Assembly (NCBI GenBank): GCA_021153185.1
Contig: JAGKTY010000009.1
Location: forward strand, 1 to 64,000
Source: Lachnospiraceae bacterium
Lineage (GTDB): Bacteria > Bacillota > Clostridia > Lachnospirales > Lachnospiraceae
Length of the DNA: 64,000 nt
Reading direction: 5' to 3'
Positions within the stretch are counted from its first letter, which is position 1, and every line of letters starts with the position of its first letter. Under the pieces are notes generated by a model, which had not been told where the DNA came from, did no database searches, and was given only the letters and a program-made list of their open reading frames with translations. Shown here in pieces: positions 7,716-15,500 of this stretch. The position numbers were made by a program, and so were the translations under genes.

Positions 7716-8480
7716 ATGGGAAGACTAGATGGTAAAGTAGCAGTGATTACAGGTGGCAATTCCGGTATCGGAGAATGTACTGCAGAGCTGTTTGCAAAGG
7801 AAGGCGCCAAGGTTGTTATTTCGGCAAGACGTGTAGAGCAATTAGAGGCTGTTGCCGACAAAATCAGGGCAGCAGGCGGTGAAGTGCTTGTAGTTCCTTG
7901 CGACATTTCTAAGCAGGAGCAGTGCACGGCAGTTATTGACAAAACAGTTGAGACGTTTGGAAAAGTGGACATTCTGGTAAACAATGCCGGCGTGGTTGAC
8001 AGCGGAATCGAACCGATTGATAAGGTTACGGATAAGACAATAGATACCCTTATCGATATCAATGCAAAAGGTACACTTTATATGGCGCGCGAGGCAGCCA
8101 AAGTGATGGTGGAAGCCAAAGCAGGTTCTATCGTCAATGTATCAAGCGTTGCAGGTTATACAGGCGGTGGCGGTGTTGCTTACGTAGCCAGTAAGGCAGC
8201 TGTGATCGGTATGACCAAGAACATTGCGATGCGTTGCGCCAGCGAGAATGTGCGTTGTAATGCAATTTGTCCGGGAAGCGTCGTAACGCCTATGACAATG
8301 ACGATGAAACAGGAGAATCTGGACCCGAATATGATGGGGGCTATGGCGAAGCATGCCGACCTGACTTTGCCTGTCTGCAAGCCGGTAGAGATTGCCAACA
8401 CGATACTGTTCCTTGCCAGTGATGAGGCATCTGCCATCACAGGTCAGATTATCGTGATTGACCACGGCGCAAACTTGTAG
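7716..8480 (+). CDS. Short-chain dehydrogenase/reductase (SDR)
   Basis: 254 residues from ATG 7716, chosen because AAAGGAGGG lies just ahead; the frame also opens upstream at TTG 7668 without a good signal. The Rossmann loop TGGNSGIG (12-19), NNAG (89-92), Ser143/144 and YVASK (Tyr156, Lys160) are the classical SDR cofactor and catalytic elements. Acidic and basic residues after the second strand (ARR) suggest NADP(H). The family covers acyl-ACP, sugar, steroid and bile-acid substrates; the sequence alone does not decide. It is a single-gene unit, with a -10 like TATAAT near 7654 and a strong terminator after it. It is distinct from fabG at 48364. Confidence 0.9.
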   Translation: MGRLDGKVAVITGGNSGIGECTAELFAKEGAKVVISARRVEQLEAVADKIRAAGGEVLVVPCDISKQEQCTAVIDKTVETFGKVDILVNNAGVVDSGIEPIDKVTDKTIDTLIDINAKGTLYMAREAAKVMVEAKAGSIVNVSSVAGYTGGGGVAYVASKAAVIGMTKNIAMRCASENVRCNAICPGSVVTPMTMTMKQENLDPNMMGAMAKHADLTLPVCKPVEIANTILFLASDEASAITGQIIVIDHGANL

Positions 8481-8501
8481 TATATCATTTCAAAACATAT
8501 A

Positions 8502-8548
8502 AAACACTTCGGTATGTAATACTATGTTTCATACTGGAGTGTTTTTTT
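8502..8548 (+). terminator. Terminator after the SDR gene
   Basis: AAACACTTCGGTATG pairs with CATACTGGAGTGTTT around a 13-nt loop and runs into TTTTTTT. Confidence 0.85.
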
Positions 8549-8565
8549 ATCTGTTGAGACATAAT

Positions 8566-8629
8566 CCGAAAAAACCAAAATAAAAGTGCCGAAAAAACCA
8601 AAACAAAAGTGCCGAAAAACACCAAATGG
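8566..8629 (+). repeat. 23-bp tandem repeat, about 2.7 copies
   Basis: CCGAAAAAACCAAAA followed by TAAAAGTG (8566-8588) is repeated with one change at 8589-8611, and a third, degenerate copy begins at 8612. Farther on, GAAATTTCATTG and CAATGAAATTC (about 8654-8701) form an inverted pair. Nothing coding is visible in 8549-8751. Confidence 0.7.
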
Positions 8630-8751
8630 TAAAAGGTCGAAATGATTTTTCACAGAAATTTCATTGAATTAACGAATCGTTGGAAGTACAATGAAATTCA
8701 GGTAGATCGAAAAGTTGATGAACGAAAAAGAATGAGAAAGGAAAATCGTTT

Positions 8752-9249
8752 ATGAATCAATTTGAATTTAGAGATATCCTGCCACAAGAGGTGGAAGCGG
8801 CAATTGCAATCGAGCAAACATGTTTTCCGCCAAATGAGGCATGTTCGCCAAAAGCAATGACGGAGAGAATTGCAAAAGTGCCTGATTTATTTATGGTTGC
8901 AGTAGAAAAATCGACAGGTGAGATTGCAGGATTTTTGAATGGTGTATCCACGAATGAAACAACGTTTCGGGACGAATTTTTTACGGATATCAGCTTATGT
9001 GAGCATGCCGGGGAAAATATCATGCTGCTTGGGTTGGATGTATTGCCAAGGTACAGGGGCAAAGGACTTGCCCGTGCGATTGTCTCTGCGTACTGTAAAC
9101 GTGAAAAAGAAAAAGGGCGCAAGATGCTTGTACTCACCTGTCTGGAAGAAAAGGTTCCGATGTATTTGAAATTTGGTTTTGCCGATCAGGGGATTGCCAA
9201 TTCTTCCTGGGGCGGAGAAGAGTGGCACGAGATGACAATCATTTTATAA
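8752..9249 (+). CDS. GNAT-family N-acetyltransferase
   Basis: 165 residues, normal for a single GNAT domain. The acetyl-CoA binding motif is seen as DVLPRYRGKGLARAIV (about 99-114), with the R-x-x-G-x-G/A pattern intact. It is followed by the C-terminal KFGF segment (YLKFGFADQG). The N-terminal FRDILPQEVEAAIAIEQ resembles motif C of arylalkylamine and ribosomal-protein acetyltransferase relatives, but the substrate cannot be told. ATG follows GAAAGGAAAATCGTTT. It is monocistronic; the heat-shock promoter of the next gene lies 50 nt downstream. Confidence 0.85.
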   Translation: MNQFEFRDILPQEVEAAIAIEQTCFPPNEACSPKAMTERIAKVPDLFMVAVEKSTGEIAGFLNGVSTNETTFRDEFFTDISLCEHAGENIMLLGLDVLPRYRGKGLARAIVSAYCKREKEKGRKMLVLTCLEEKVPMYLKFGFADQGIANSSWGGEEWHEMTIIL

Positions 9250-9298
9250 TGTTTTGTGTGTAAAGAAAAAATAAAAATTGTTAAGCATTTCTAAATTA

Positions 9299-9340
9299 TT
9301 AGCACTCTCTATTGACGAGTGCTAATTGCGGTGTTATAAC
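9299..9340 (+). promoter_or_regulatory. CIRCE operator overlapping the hsp20 promoter
   Basis: TTAGCACTC (9299-9307), 9 nt, GAGTGCTAA (9317-9325) is a perfect CIRCE inverted repeat, the HrcA binding site. TTGACG (9312-9317), 17 nt, TATAAC (9335-9340) gives a sigma-A promoter whose -35 lies inside the operator, so HrcA would block polymerase. The leader to the hsp20 ATG is about 100 nt. Confidence 0.95.
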
Positions 9341-9443
9341 ATGTGTAGAACAAAGAAAGGGAATGAAAATTCCTAAACATTCCAGGTTCAAAGTAACAAT
9401 AAATAACAAGGTAATATCTTATGAAAGAAAGGAAGGATGACTT

Positions 9444-9923
9444 ATGTTGATGCCTAGTTTATTTAATGAGAGCTTTGATTTGATGGATCGTTTTTATGAT
9501 CCTTGGTTCGGATTCGACAATCGCGAATTCAAAAACTTGGAGAAAAAACTCTATGGCCATAGAGCAAAGAACGTAATGAACACTGATATTAAAGAAAATG
9601 ACACCGGCTATGAGATGACAATCGACTTGCCGGGATTTAGCAAGGATGAGGTTTCCGTCGATTTGCAGAATGGTTACCTAATCATCAGTGCAGCCAAAGG
9701 ACTTGACCAAAACAAAGCCGAATCGGATGAAGAGGCGAAGAAGGGCAACTATATCAGACGTGAAAGATATGTCGGCTCTTGCCAGAGAAGCTTTTATGTG
9801 GGTGATGCCATTACACATGAAGACGTAAAGGCAAAATTCAAACATGGAATCTTGACGATTGATATTCCGAAAAAGGATGCCAATCAGGTTGAGGCAAAAA
9901 AATATATTGCAATTGAAGGATAA
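9444..9923 (+). CDS. Hsp20 small heat-shock protein
   Basis: 159 residues. The alpha-crystallin domain covers about 45-150. It includes the conserved KFKHGILTIDIPK segment (the A-x-x-x-n-G-x-L signature) near 130-142 and ends with a C-terminal IAI motif used for oligomer assembly. The N-terminal arm (LFNESFDLMDRFYDPWFGF) is rich in aromatics, as usual. It works in the cytosol as an ATP-independent holdase for unfolding proteins. Control is unusually clear: a CIRCE operator sits on its promoter. GAAAGGAAGGATG precedes the start, and a terminator follows, so the gene is monocistronic. Confidence 0.95.
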   Translation: MLMPSLFNESFDLMDRFYDPWFGFDNREFKNLEKKLYGHRAKNVMNTDIKENDTGYEMTIDLPGFSKDEVSVDLQNGYLIISAAKGLDQNKAESDEEAKKGNYIRRERYVGSCQRSFYVGDAITHEDVKAKFKHGILTIDIPKKDANQVEAKKYIAIEG

Positions 9924-9961
9924 TCAAGTTGAAATAAATCCATAATCAAAGCATAACAAAC

Positions 9962-9996
9962 GAAAAAGAGGCAGCCGATGAGGCTGTCTCTTTTTC
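9962..9996 (+). terminator. Terminator after hsp20
   Basis: GAAAAAGAGGCAGCC pairs with GGCTGTCTCTTTTTC around GATGA; the A-rich 5' arm and T-rich 3' arm could stop transcription in both directions. Confidence 0.85.
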
Positions 9997-10094
9997 GCGC
10001 TTCGGGTACTATCTTGTAGAAAAGGCTCAATTGGTGTATGGTAAAGAGATATAAAGCCAGTCGTATGTTTGGACCAAAAGGTAGGAGATAACAG

Positions 10095-11045
10095 ATGAGT
10101 CACATGCAAAAAGAGCATAGATACAACCTATTCAAAATTGTCGTACTGTTTTGTTTTTGCATATCGATATTCTTATATGTGCGGCTGCAAAAGGACAAGC
10201 CTGAATTTTACCTGCAGTGTAAAGTTGCGATTATCGCGTTTTATGTGCTGCTGCTGTTGGTCATTGTATTTAAAATTTGGAAGCATAAACGTTGCCTGGC
10301 ATCCGATATGATGCGGATCGATTGTATGACAGGAATCGAATTCGAGAATTATTTGGGAGAAAAATTCCAATCCTTTGGATATGATGTTAGTGTTACACCT
10401 GCTTCGAACGATTATGGAGCGGACCTTATCATTCAAAAAGATGGCAGAAGGATTGCGGTACAGGCAAAGCGGTGGGAAAGTAAAATCAATAACACAGCTG
10501 TGCAGGAGGTGACGGCAGCAATCAAGTATTATCAGTGTGATGGCGGAATGATTGTCAGCAATTCGGAATTTACGGCGAATGCGATGGAGTTAGCCAAGGT
10601 TAACAATATCATTGTGTGGGAGCGGGATTGTCTGCAGAAGTATTTCGTTGAGAATGACTGGGATGGTGAGCTTGAGGAAGCTGTGACGTACAGAGTGTGG
10701 GAGCCGGAGATGGCAAGAACGATTCAAGTGACAGGAGTAGGAAGAATATCAGTCAAAGCTGACAAAGAGGAACTTTATGCAAAGGCGATAGCGGATGCAC
10801 GAAGTAAGGCGGAAGCGTTGACAACGGCAGCAGGTGTTTCGCTTGGGGAAATTGTTTCAATTGTGTATTCAGGAGAAGACATGGTATTGTCATCTGGACA
10901 GTTTGATGAGACAATAGTTCAAGGAAGCGAGACACCGGAAACACTTGCAGCAGGATACGAACCTGTCACAGAGTCAGACGAAAAGAAAGTGACCGACAAG
11001 GTTACAGTTGTATGGAGCATTAGGAGCGGAGGTAATAAGGAATGA
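10095..11045 (+). CDS. Membrane-anchored Mrr-type nuclease fused to a shortened SIMPL domain
   Basis: 316 residues in one frame. Two transmembrane helices (about 11-30 and 42-62) are followed by an Mrr/restriction-endonuclease-like domain (78-185): TGIEFENYLG, DYGADLII with Asp110, and AVQAKRW with Gln123 and Lys125, the (D/E)-(Q/E)xK nuclease core. From Met206 the sequence reads ARTIQVTGVGRISVKAD, a SIMPL first strand. It then jumps straight to the SIMPL C-terminal part (YAKAIADARSKAEALTTAAG and TDKVTVVWSI), so about 100 middle residues are missing. Met206 follows GGGAGCCGGAG, so an internal start is possible. The stop overlaps the next ATG (ATGA). It is probably a membrane-tethered nuclease; the role is unknown. 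Confidence 0.82.
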   Translation: MSHMQKEHRYNLFKIVVLFCFCISIFLYVRLQKDKPEFYLQCKVAIIAFYVLLLLVIVFKIWKHKRCLASDMMRIDCMTGIEFENYLGEKFQSFGYDVSVTPASNDYGADLIIQKDGRRIAVQAKRWESKINNTAVQEVTAAIKYYQCDGGMIVSNSEFTANAMELAKVNNIIVWERDCLQKYFVENDWDGELEEAVTYRVWEPEMARTIQVTGVGRISVKADKEELYAKAIADARSKAEALTTAAGVSLGEIVSIVYSGEDMVLSSGQFDETIVQGSETPETLAAGYEPVTESDEKKVTDKVTVVWSIRSGGNKE

Positions 11046-11542
11046 AGAAAAGATATTGGTTAATCGGTGCGGGTGTTGTATTGATTCTGGCAGCCGGGGT
11101 TATGCTACTAAAAGGAATCAGAATGTCTGTCAATATCGAAGACGATGGCAGTGCAGTGTCAATTATTGGAGGTGCGGATGGTCCGACTTCCGTATTTATT
11201 GCAGGGAAAATAGGAGGAGATGACGACGTGGCAGAGTACAGTTCTATTACAATGGAAGAAGCAAAAGAAATATTTTCGAAGGCAGGTGACTACATTATTT
11301 TGGATGTGAGACGTGCAGATGAATTTGCTGAGGGACATATTCCGGGGGCAATCAATATCGCGAATGAGGACATTGGTGATTCAAAACCGGAGGCACTTGC
11401 TGATGCCAATCAGGTCATTTATGTGTACTGCAGAAGTGGCCGGAGAAGTAAGGAAGCGTCGGCAAAGCTTGCAGCGCTTGGCTATACCAATATCGTCGAG
11501 TGCGGTGGTATTTTGGACTGGACCGGAGAGACGGAAAAGTAA
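11042..11542 (+). CDS. Membrane-anchored rhodanese with N-terminal GGADGPT motif
   Basis: 166 residues. A transmembrane helix or uncleaved signal lies at 5-23. IIGGADGPTSVFIAGKIG (41-58) reproduces the signature loop of sodium-pumping decarboxylase beta subunits, although the rest of that membrane protein is absent. Residues 66-166 are a rhodanese domain: LDVRRADEFAEGHIPGA (87-103) and the active loop YCRSGRRSKEA with Cys130. Rhodaneses carry persulfide sulfur. The topology (short inside tail, helix, then motif and rhodanese) suggests an extracytoplasmic domain, but this is inference. Translationally coupled to the nuclease-SIMPL gene by a 4-nt overlap. Confidence 0.85.
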   Translation: MKKRYWLIGAGVVLILAAGVMLLKGIRMSVNIEDDGSAVSIIGGADGPTSVFIAGKIGGDDDVAEYSSITMEEAKEIFSKAGDYIILDVRRADEFAEGHIPGAINIANEDIGDSKPEALADANQVIYVYCRSGRRSKEASAKLAALGYTNIVECGGILDWTGETEK

Positions 11543-11552
11543 ATTGTGCAAG

Positions 11553-11589
11553 AAAAGCGTCTTTTTCAGATGATGAAAAAGACGCTTTT
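11553..11589. terminator. Bidirectional terminator between convergent genes
   Basis: AAAAGCGTCTTTTTCA and its exact complement TGAAAAAGACGCTTTT flank a 5-nt loop. It serves the rhodanese gene (plus) and the AraC gene (minus). Confidence 0.9.
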
Positions 11590-11604
11590 GTGTCTATGGG
11601 AGCG

Positions 11605-12351
11605 TTATTCTCCAATATCGGTGCTTCTAAAATTGGTAATCTGATATTTCTTCGGCGTGATGCCCATCTTTTTCCTGAATACTTCCGTAAAATAGCTCTG
11701 ACTTGGAAAAGCAAGAATCGAGGAAATTTCTGCCGGACTCATCTCAGAATAAATGAGCATGTTGCAGGCAGTCTCGATTTTTTTGTCCTGGATATAGCCG
11801 CTAATTGTCTGGCCGGTTTCCTTTTTGAAAAGCTTTGACAAATAGGTTGGATTCAGTTTTGTATACGAAGCAAGTTGTTCTACTGTAATACGTGTATGAA
11901 GACTGTCATAGATATAATCGATACATTTGGCCACCGGTTGGGAGCAGACTTTTTGTTTGCGGAGATTCTTCATTCTGACCGTATAATCGACGCACATGAT
12001 GTAGTGCAGGTCGGAAATGTCTTTTATGGAAGTATAGGAATCAGCCTTCTGGATATAAAAATCACTAATGGAATAGGCCTTGGTAAGTTCCAGCCCGCCC
12101 TCAATACAATATCTCGCTGCAAGTGCCGCAGTGACGACAAAGTGATATTTGATATTCTGCAGGGGATTATCGCTGAGACATCCCAGGCCTTTCTTTGCGC
12201 CAAGCGGTTCATGACACAATTCTTTTATCTTTTCAACATTGCCTTCTTTGATACATGTATAAAATTCAAGCTCCGGATTATACGGGGCGCGAAGCAATTC
12301 ATTTTCACGTTGTACATATTCTTTGTACGCTTGTTCTTTTCGAAAATCCAT
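11605..12351 (-). CDS. AraC-family transcriptional regulator
   Basis: 248 residues. The C-terminal 105 residues contain two helix-turn-helix units, with RITVEQLASYTKLNPTYLSK and SPAEISSILAFPSQSYFTEV followed by FRKKMGITPKKY, a standard AraC signature. The N-terminal 140 residues are helical (no cupin motif seen), of the type common in Lachnospiraceae surface-protein and sugar regulators; the ligand is unknown. It is divergent from the GH16 gene, and the 209-bp gap holds two direct repeats that would suit an AraC dimer, so it probably activates the glucanase. Confidence 0.88.
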   Translation of the reverse strand: MDFRKEQAYKEYVQRENELLRAPYNPELEFYTCIKEGNVEKIKELCHEPLGAKKGLGCLSDNPLQNIKYHFVVTAALAARYCIEGGLELTKAYSISDFYIQKADSYTSIKDISDLHYIMCVDYTVRMKNLRKQKVCSQPVAKCIDYIYDSLHTRITVEQLASYTKLNPTYLSKLFKKETGQTISGYIQDKKIETACNMLIYSEMSPAEISSILAFPSQSYFTEVFRKKMGITPKKYQITNFRSTDIGE

Positions 12352-12421
12352 AAACTAACCTCAAAAAAACCTTTTCGAATCATGTTTTGATGTTTTCTAT
12401 TTCTTTTTTTAATCATAACAC

Positions 12422-12454
12422 AAAAACGATATAAATGGAATAAAAACGATATAA
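12422..12454 (+). promoter_or_regulatory. Direct repeats and -10 in the araC/GH16 divergent promoter
   Basis: AAAAACGATATAA occurs at 12422-12434 and again at 12442-12454, a spacing of 20 bp (about two helical turns). The second overlaps TATAAT (12450-12455), the likely -10 of the GH16 gene, which lacks a -35. On the other strand TATGAT (12413-12418) could serve araC. This is the layout of AraC half-sites at an activator-dependent promoter. Confidence 0.5.
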
Positions 12455-12502
12455 TATTTGAGTGGATAAGTGATAGAAGATAACTATAGGGTAACTTTGA
12501 AT

Positions 12503-12532
12503 GTTTATTTTGTCGGGGTGTATGAAATAAAC
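12503..12532 (+). promoter_or_regulatory. Stem-loop in the GH16 leader
   Basis: GTTTATTT (12503-12510) and AAATAAAC (12525-12532) form a perfect 8-bp stem with a 14-nt loop in the roughly 100-nt 5' leader. There is no U tract after it, so it is not a terminator; mRNA stabilisation or a binding site is possible. Confidence 0.35.
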
Positions 12533-12560
12533 GGATTGAAATGTTGTGGAGGTTCGTATT

Positions 12561-15500
12561 ATGAAGCAAATCAAACGCGGAATTGCAGTCATGCTTGCAG
12601 TGGTTTTGGTATTCAGTTTATTTTTAGGTACCAATCATCAGGTTTACGCTGCTGCATCAAAAACTATTGTAGTCAGCTCGCAGAAGCAGTTAAATGCTGC
12701 CATAAAGGACAAACAAATCACGAAAATTGTGATTAAAACAAAAGATAATAAGTCTTTCAAAATTAGCGGTGGCAAATTAAATAAGAAAAGTATTGTGATT
12801 AGTGCGCCAAAAGCGACTGTTTCTAACAGTGCAAAATGTAAAGGTATCACCATAAACAGTGCAAAGAAATATACAGAAAATGCCAAAAATAACAGCATTA
12901 AAGTAACAGCGAAAGATGTAAATATTGTTGTGTCAAAAAAAGCATCTGTAAAAAGTATTACACTGGATAAAAAAGGTGCAAAACCTGTGATTACAGTAAA
13001 CGGAACTGTCAAGTCAATTCGAGTAATGGCAAAGGCAACCGTGACAATCGCAGGAACAGCAAAATCAGAGACGAAAATTGTTGTAAGTGCAGGTGCAGAG
13101 AACACAAAAGTTGTTGCAAAAAATGACAATACAGTTGTTAAGATTACAAATAATACAAACAGCAAAGTTGAAGTGGAAAATAAGGAAGGAAAAACAACTT
13201 CCGTTGAGGCGGGCGCATCTACAAAAGTTGACGTGAAAGACGATACTATCTTTGATGACAAAGATGATAAGGACGATCAGGATAGCGATGTTAAGCCAAG
13301 TCCGAGCGCAAAACCTTCAACAGAGCCATCGGAAGAACCGGCTGTAGAGCCGACGAAGGCACCGGGCGCTGGCGGCGGAGCTTCGTCAGGTGGGTCTACA
13401 TCAGGTGGAGCTTCATCAGGTGGTGGTAGCGTAAAACCACCGGTGATTGGTTCAGATATCAATCGTACAGGATATACAGAAGTTTGGAAGGATGATTTTA
13501 ATGGAACTTCTTTAAATAGAGAAGATTGGAATGTAGAGACACATGAGCCTGGATGGGTTAATGCGGAGCTTCAAGCATATGTTGATTCACCGGATAACAT
13601 TCAGGTAAAAGACGGAAAACTTATTATTAAACCGATTCAGAGTCAGGATGAAAATGGTAATAAAACGTATACATCCGGACGTGTCAACACACAGGGTAAA
13701 CATGATTTTACGTATGGTCTTTTTGAGGCAAGAGCAAAAGTTCCCGCAGGTAAAGGATATCTTCCGGCGTTTTGGATGATGCCTACAAATGAAAACCTGT
13801 ATGGTCAGTGGCCAAAATGTGGAGAAATCGACATCATGGAAGTTATGGGACATGAGACTGATAAAGTATACGGAACAATTCATTATGGAAATCCGCACGG
13901 ACAAAGACAAACTACGAAAAAGCTTGCATCAGATATTGCTGATTTTGCAAGTGAATATCATGATTTTGCTGTAGAATGGGAGCCTGGTAAAATTGTATGG
14001 TATGTAGATGGCTACAAATTCCATGAAGCAAATGATTGGTACTCAGCTACACCGGGTCAAGGCACAGTTTCTTACCCGGCACCATTTGATCAGCCATTCT
14101 ATATGATTTTAAATCTTGCTGTTGGTGGTTCGTGGGTAGGATATCCGGATGAGACAACAACCTATGATGATCAAGAATATGCGATTGATTATGTAAAGGT
14201 TTCAAGAAAATCAAATGATTATTATGAAAACATTTTAAACACTTTACAAAAGCCGGTAAAAGCACCGGTTGTAGAGCCGGCAGACGGAAAATATGTGAAA
14301 AATGGAGATTTCGCGGTAGCAGAGGACTTAACAAGTGCAACCGGATGGCAGTTCATGACAGCACAGGGCGGCGAGGCACAAGCAGCTATCGTTGCAGATG
14401 AACATTTTGGCACAGGTTCAAAAGCTATAAAAATTAGTACAACAAAAGCAGGTAATGAAGATTATTCTGTTCAGCTTGTACAGGCAAATATTCCTTTGAA
14501 ACAGGGGAACAAATACACGGTAAGTTTTGATGCTTATGCAGCAGAAAACCGTTCTATGATTGTGGATATTTCTGCACCGGATTTAAATTATGCAAGATAT
14601 TTAAATGATTCAAAAGTTGATTTAACGACAGCTGTTCAGACATATACAATGCAGTTTGATATGACAGAAGCTGACGACGCCAATGGACGACTTGAGTTTA
14701 ACCTTGGTAAAACTGCAGCAATTGGTGACGTATATATTTCAAATGTCAAGATTATAAAAGGAGATTCCTTTGAAATTAGTCACGACAAAACAGTTCAGGC
14801 TGACGGAAATTACATCACGAATGGTAATTTCCAACAGGATACTGAAACCGGCATAAAAAATATGCTCGAGTGGAATGTTGAAGATCGGACCGAAAAAGCC
14901 GTTTATGGTGTAACAGGCGTTGCAGACAACAGACGTTTCCATATTACTTCAGAGGGATGTGCATCTGTAGATCAGGTGGTTTTGAAACAGACAGAACTCC
15001 CGCTTACAGCAGGTAAATATGAATTAAGTTTTGACGCTTCGGCAGTAGATGTAAATAATCCAACAATCAAAGTGACGGTTGGTGGTCAGGAAAAAGAATT
15101 TACACTTTCTGAGGCGACGGAAACGTATACATGTAAAGTTGAAGTACCAAGTGATGCAGATATCAAGGCAATAGATGATATCATCTTTGCACTTGGTGTA
15201 AATGGAAAAGTTTTCTTAGATAATGTATATTTGATTGAAGATACCTTGATTAAAAATGGCTCATTTAATGCGGGTCTTGCAGGATGGGAACCATATGCAA
15301 ACAGTCCAAGCAATATTAGCTATGTAGTGGATAGTATTAGCGAAGACAATGCGTTTGATATCACAATTCAGAATACCGGAGATGCAGATTGGCATATCCA
15401 GCTGAAACAGAATAATGTTGCACTTGAAAAAGATCAGTGGTATAAATTATCATTTGATATCAAATCAAGTATGGCACGAAAGGTATCCTATGCAATCCAG

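Noticed and set aside
7716..8480. Bile-acid hydroxysteroid dehydrogenase
   Set aside because: SDR motifs alone cannot separate this from many other reductases, and no other bile-acid gene is near.
12644..13261. 205-codon open frame on the minus strand inside the GH16 gene
   Set aside because: It mirrors the Lys/Val-rich repetitive coding strand, has no ribosome binding site, and the plus strand carries a clear signal peptide and domain order.
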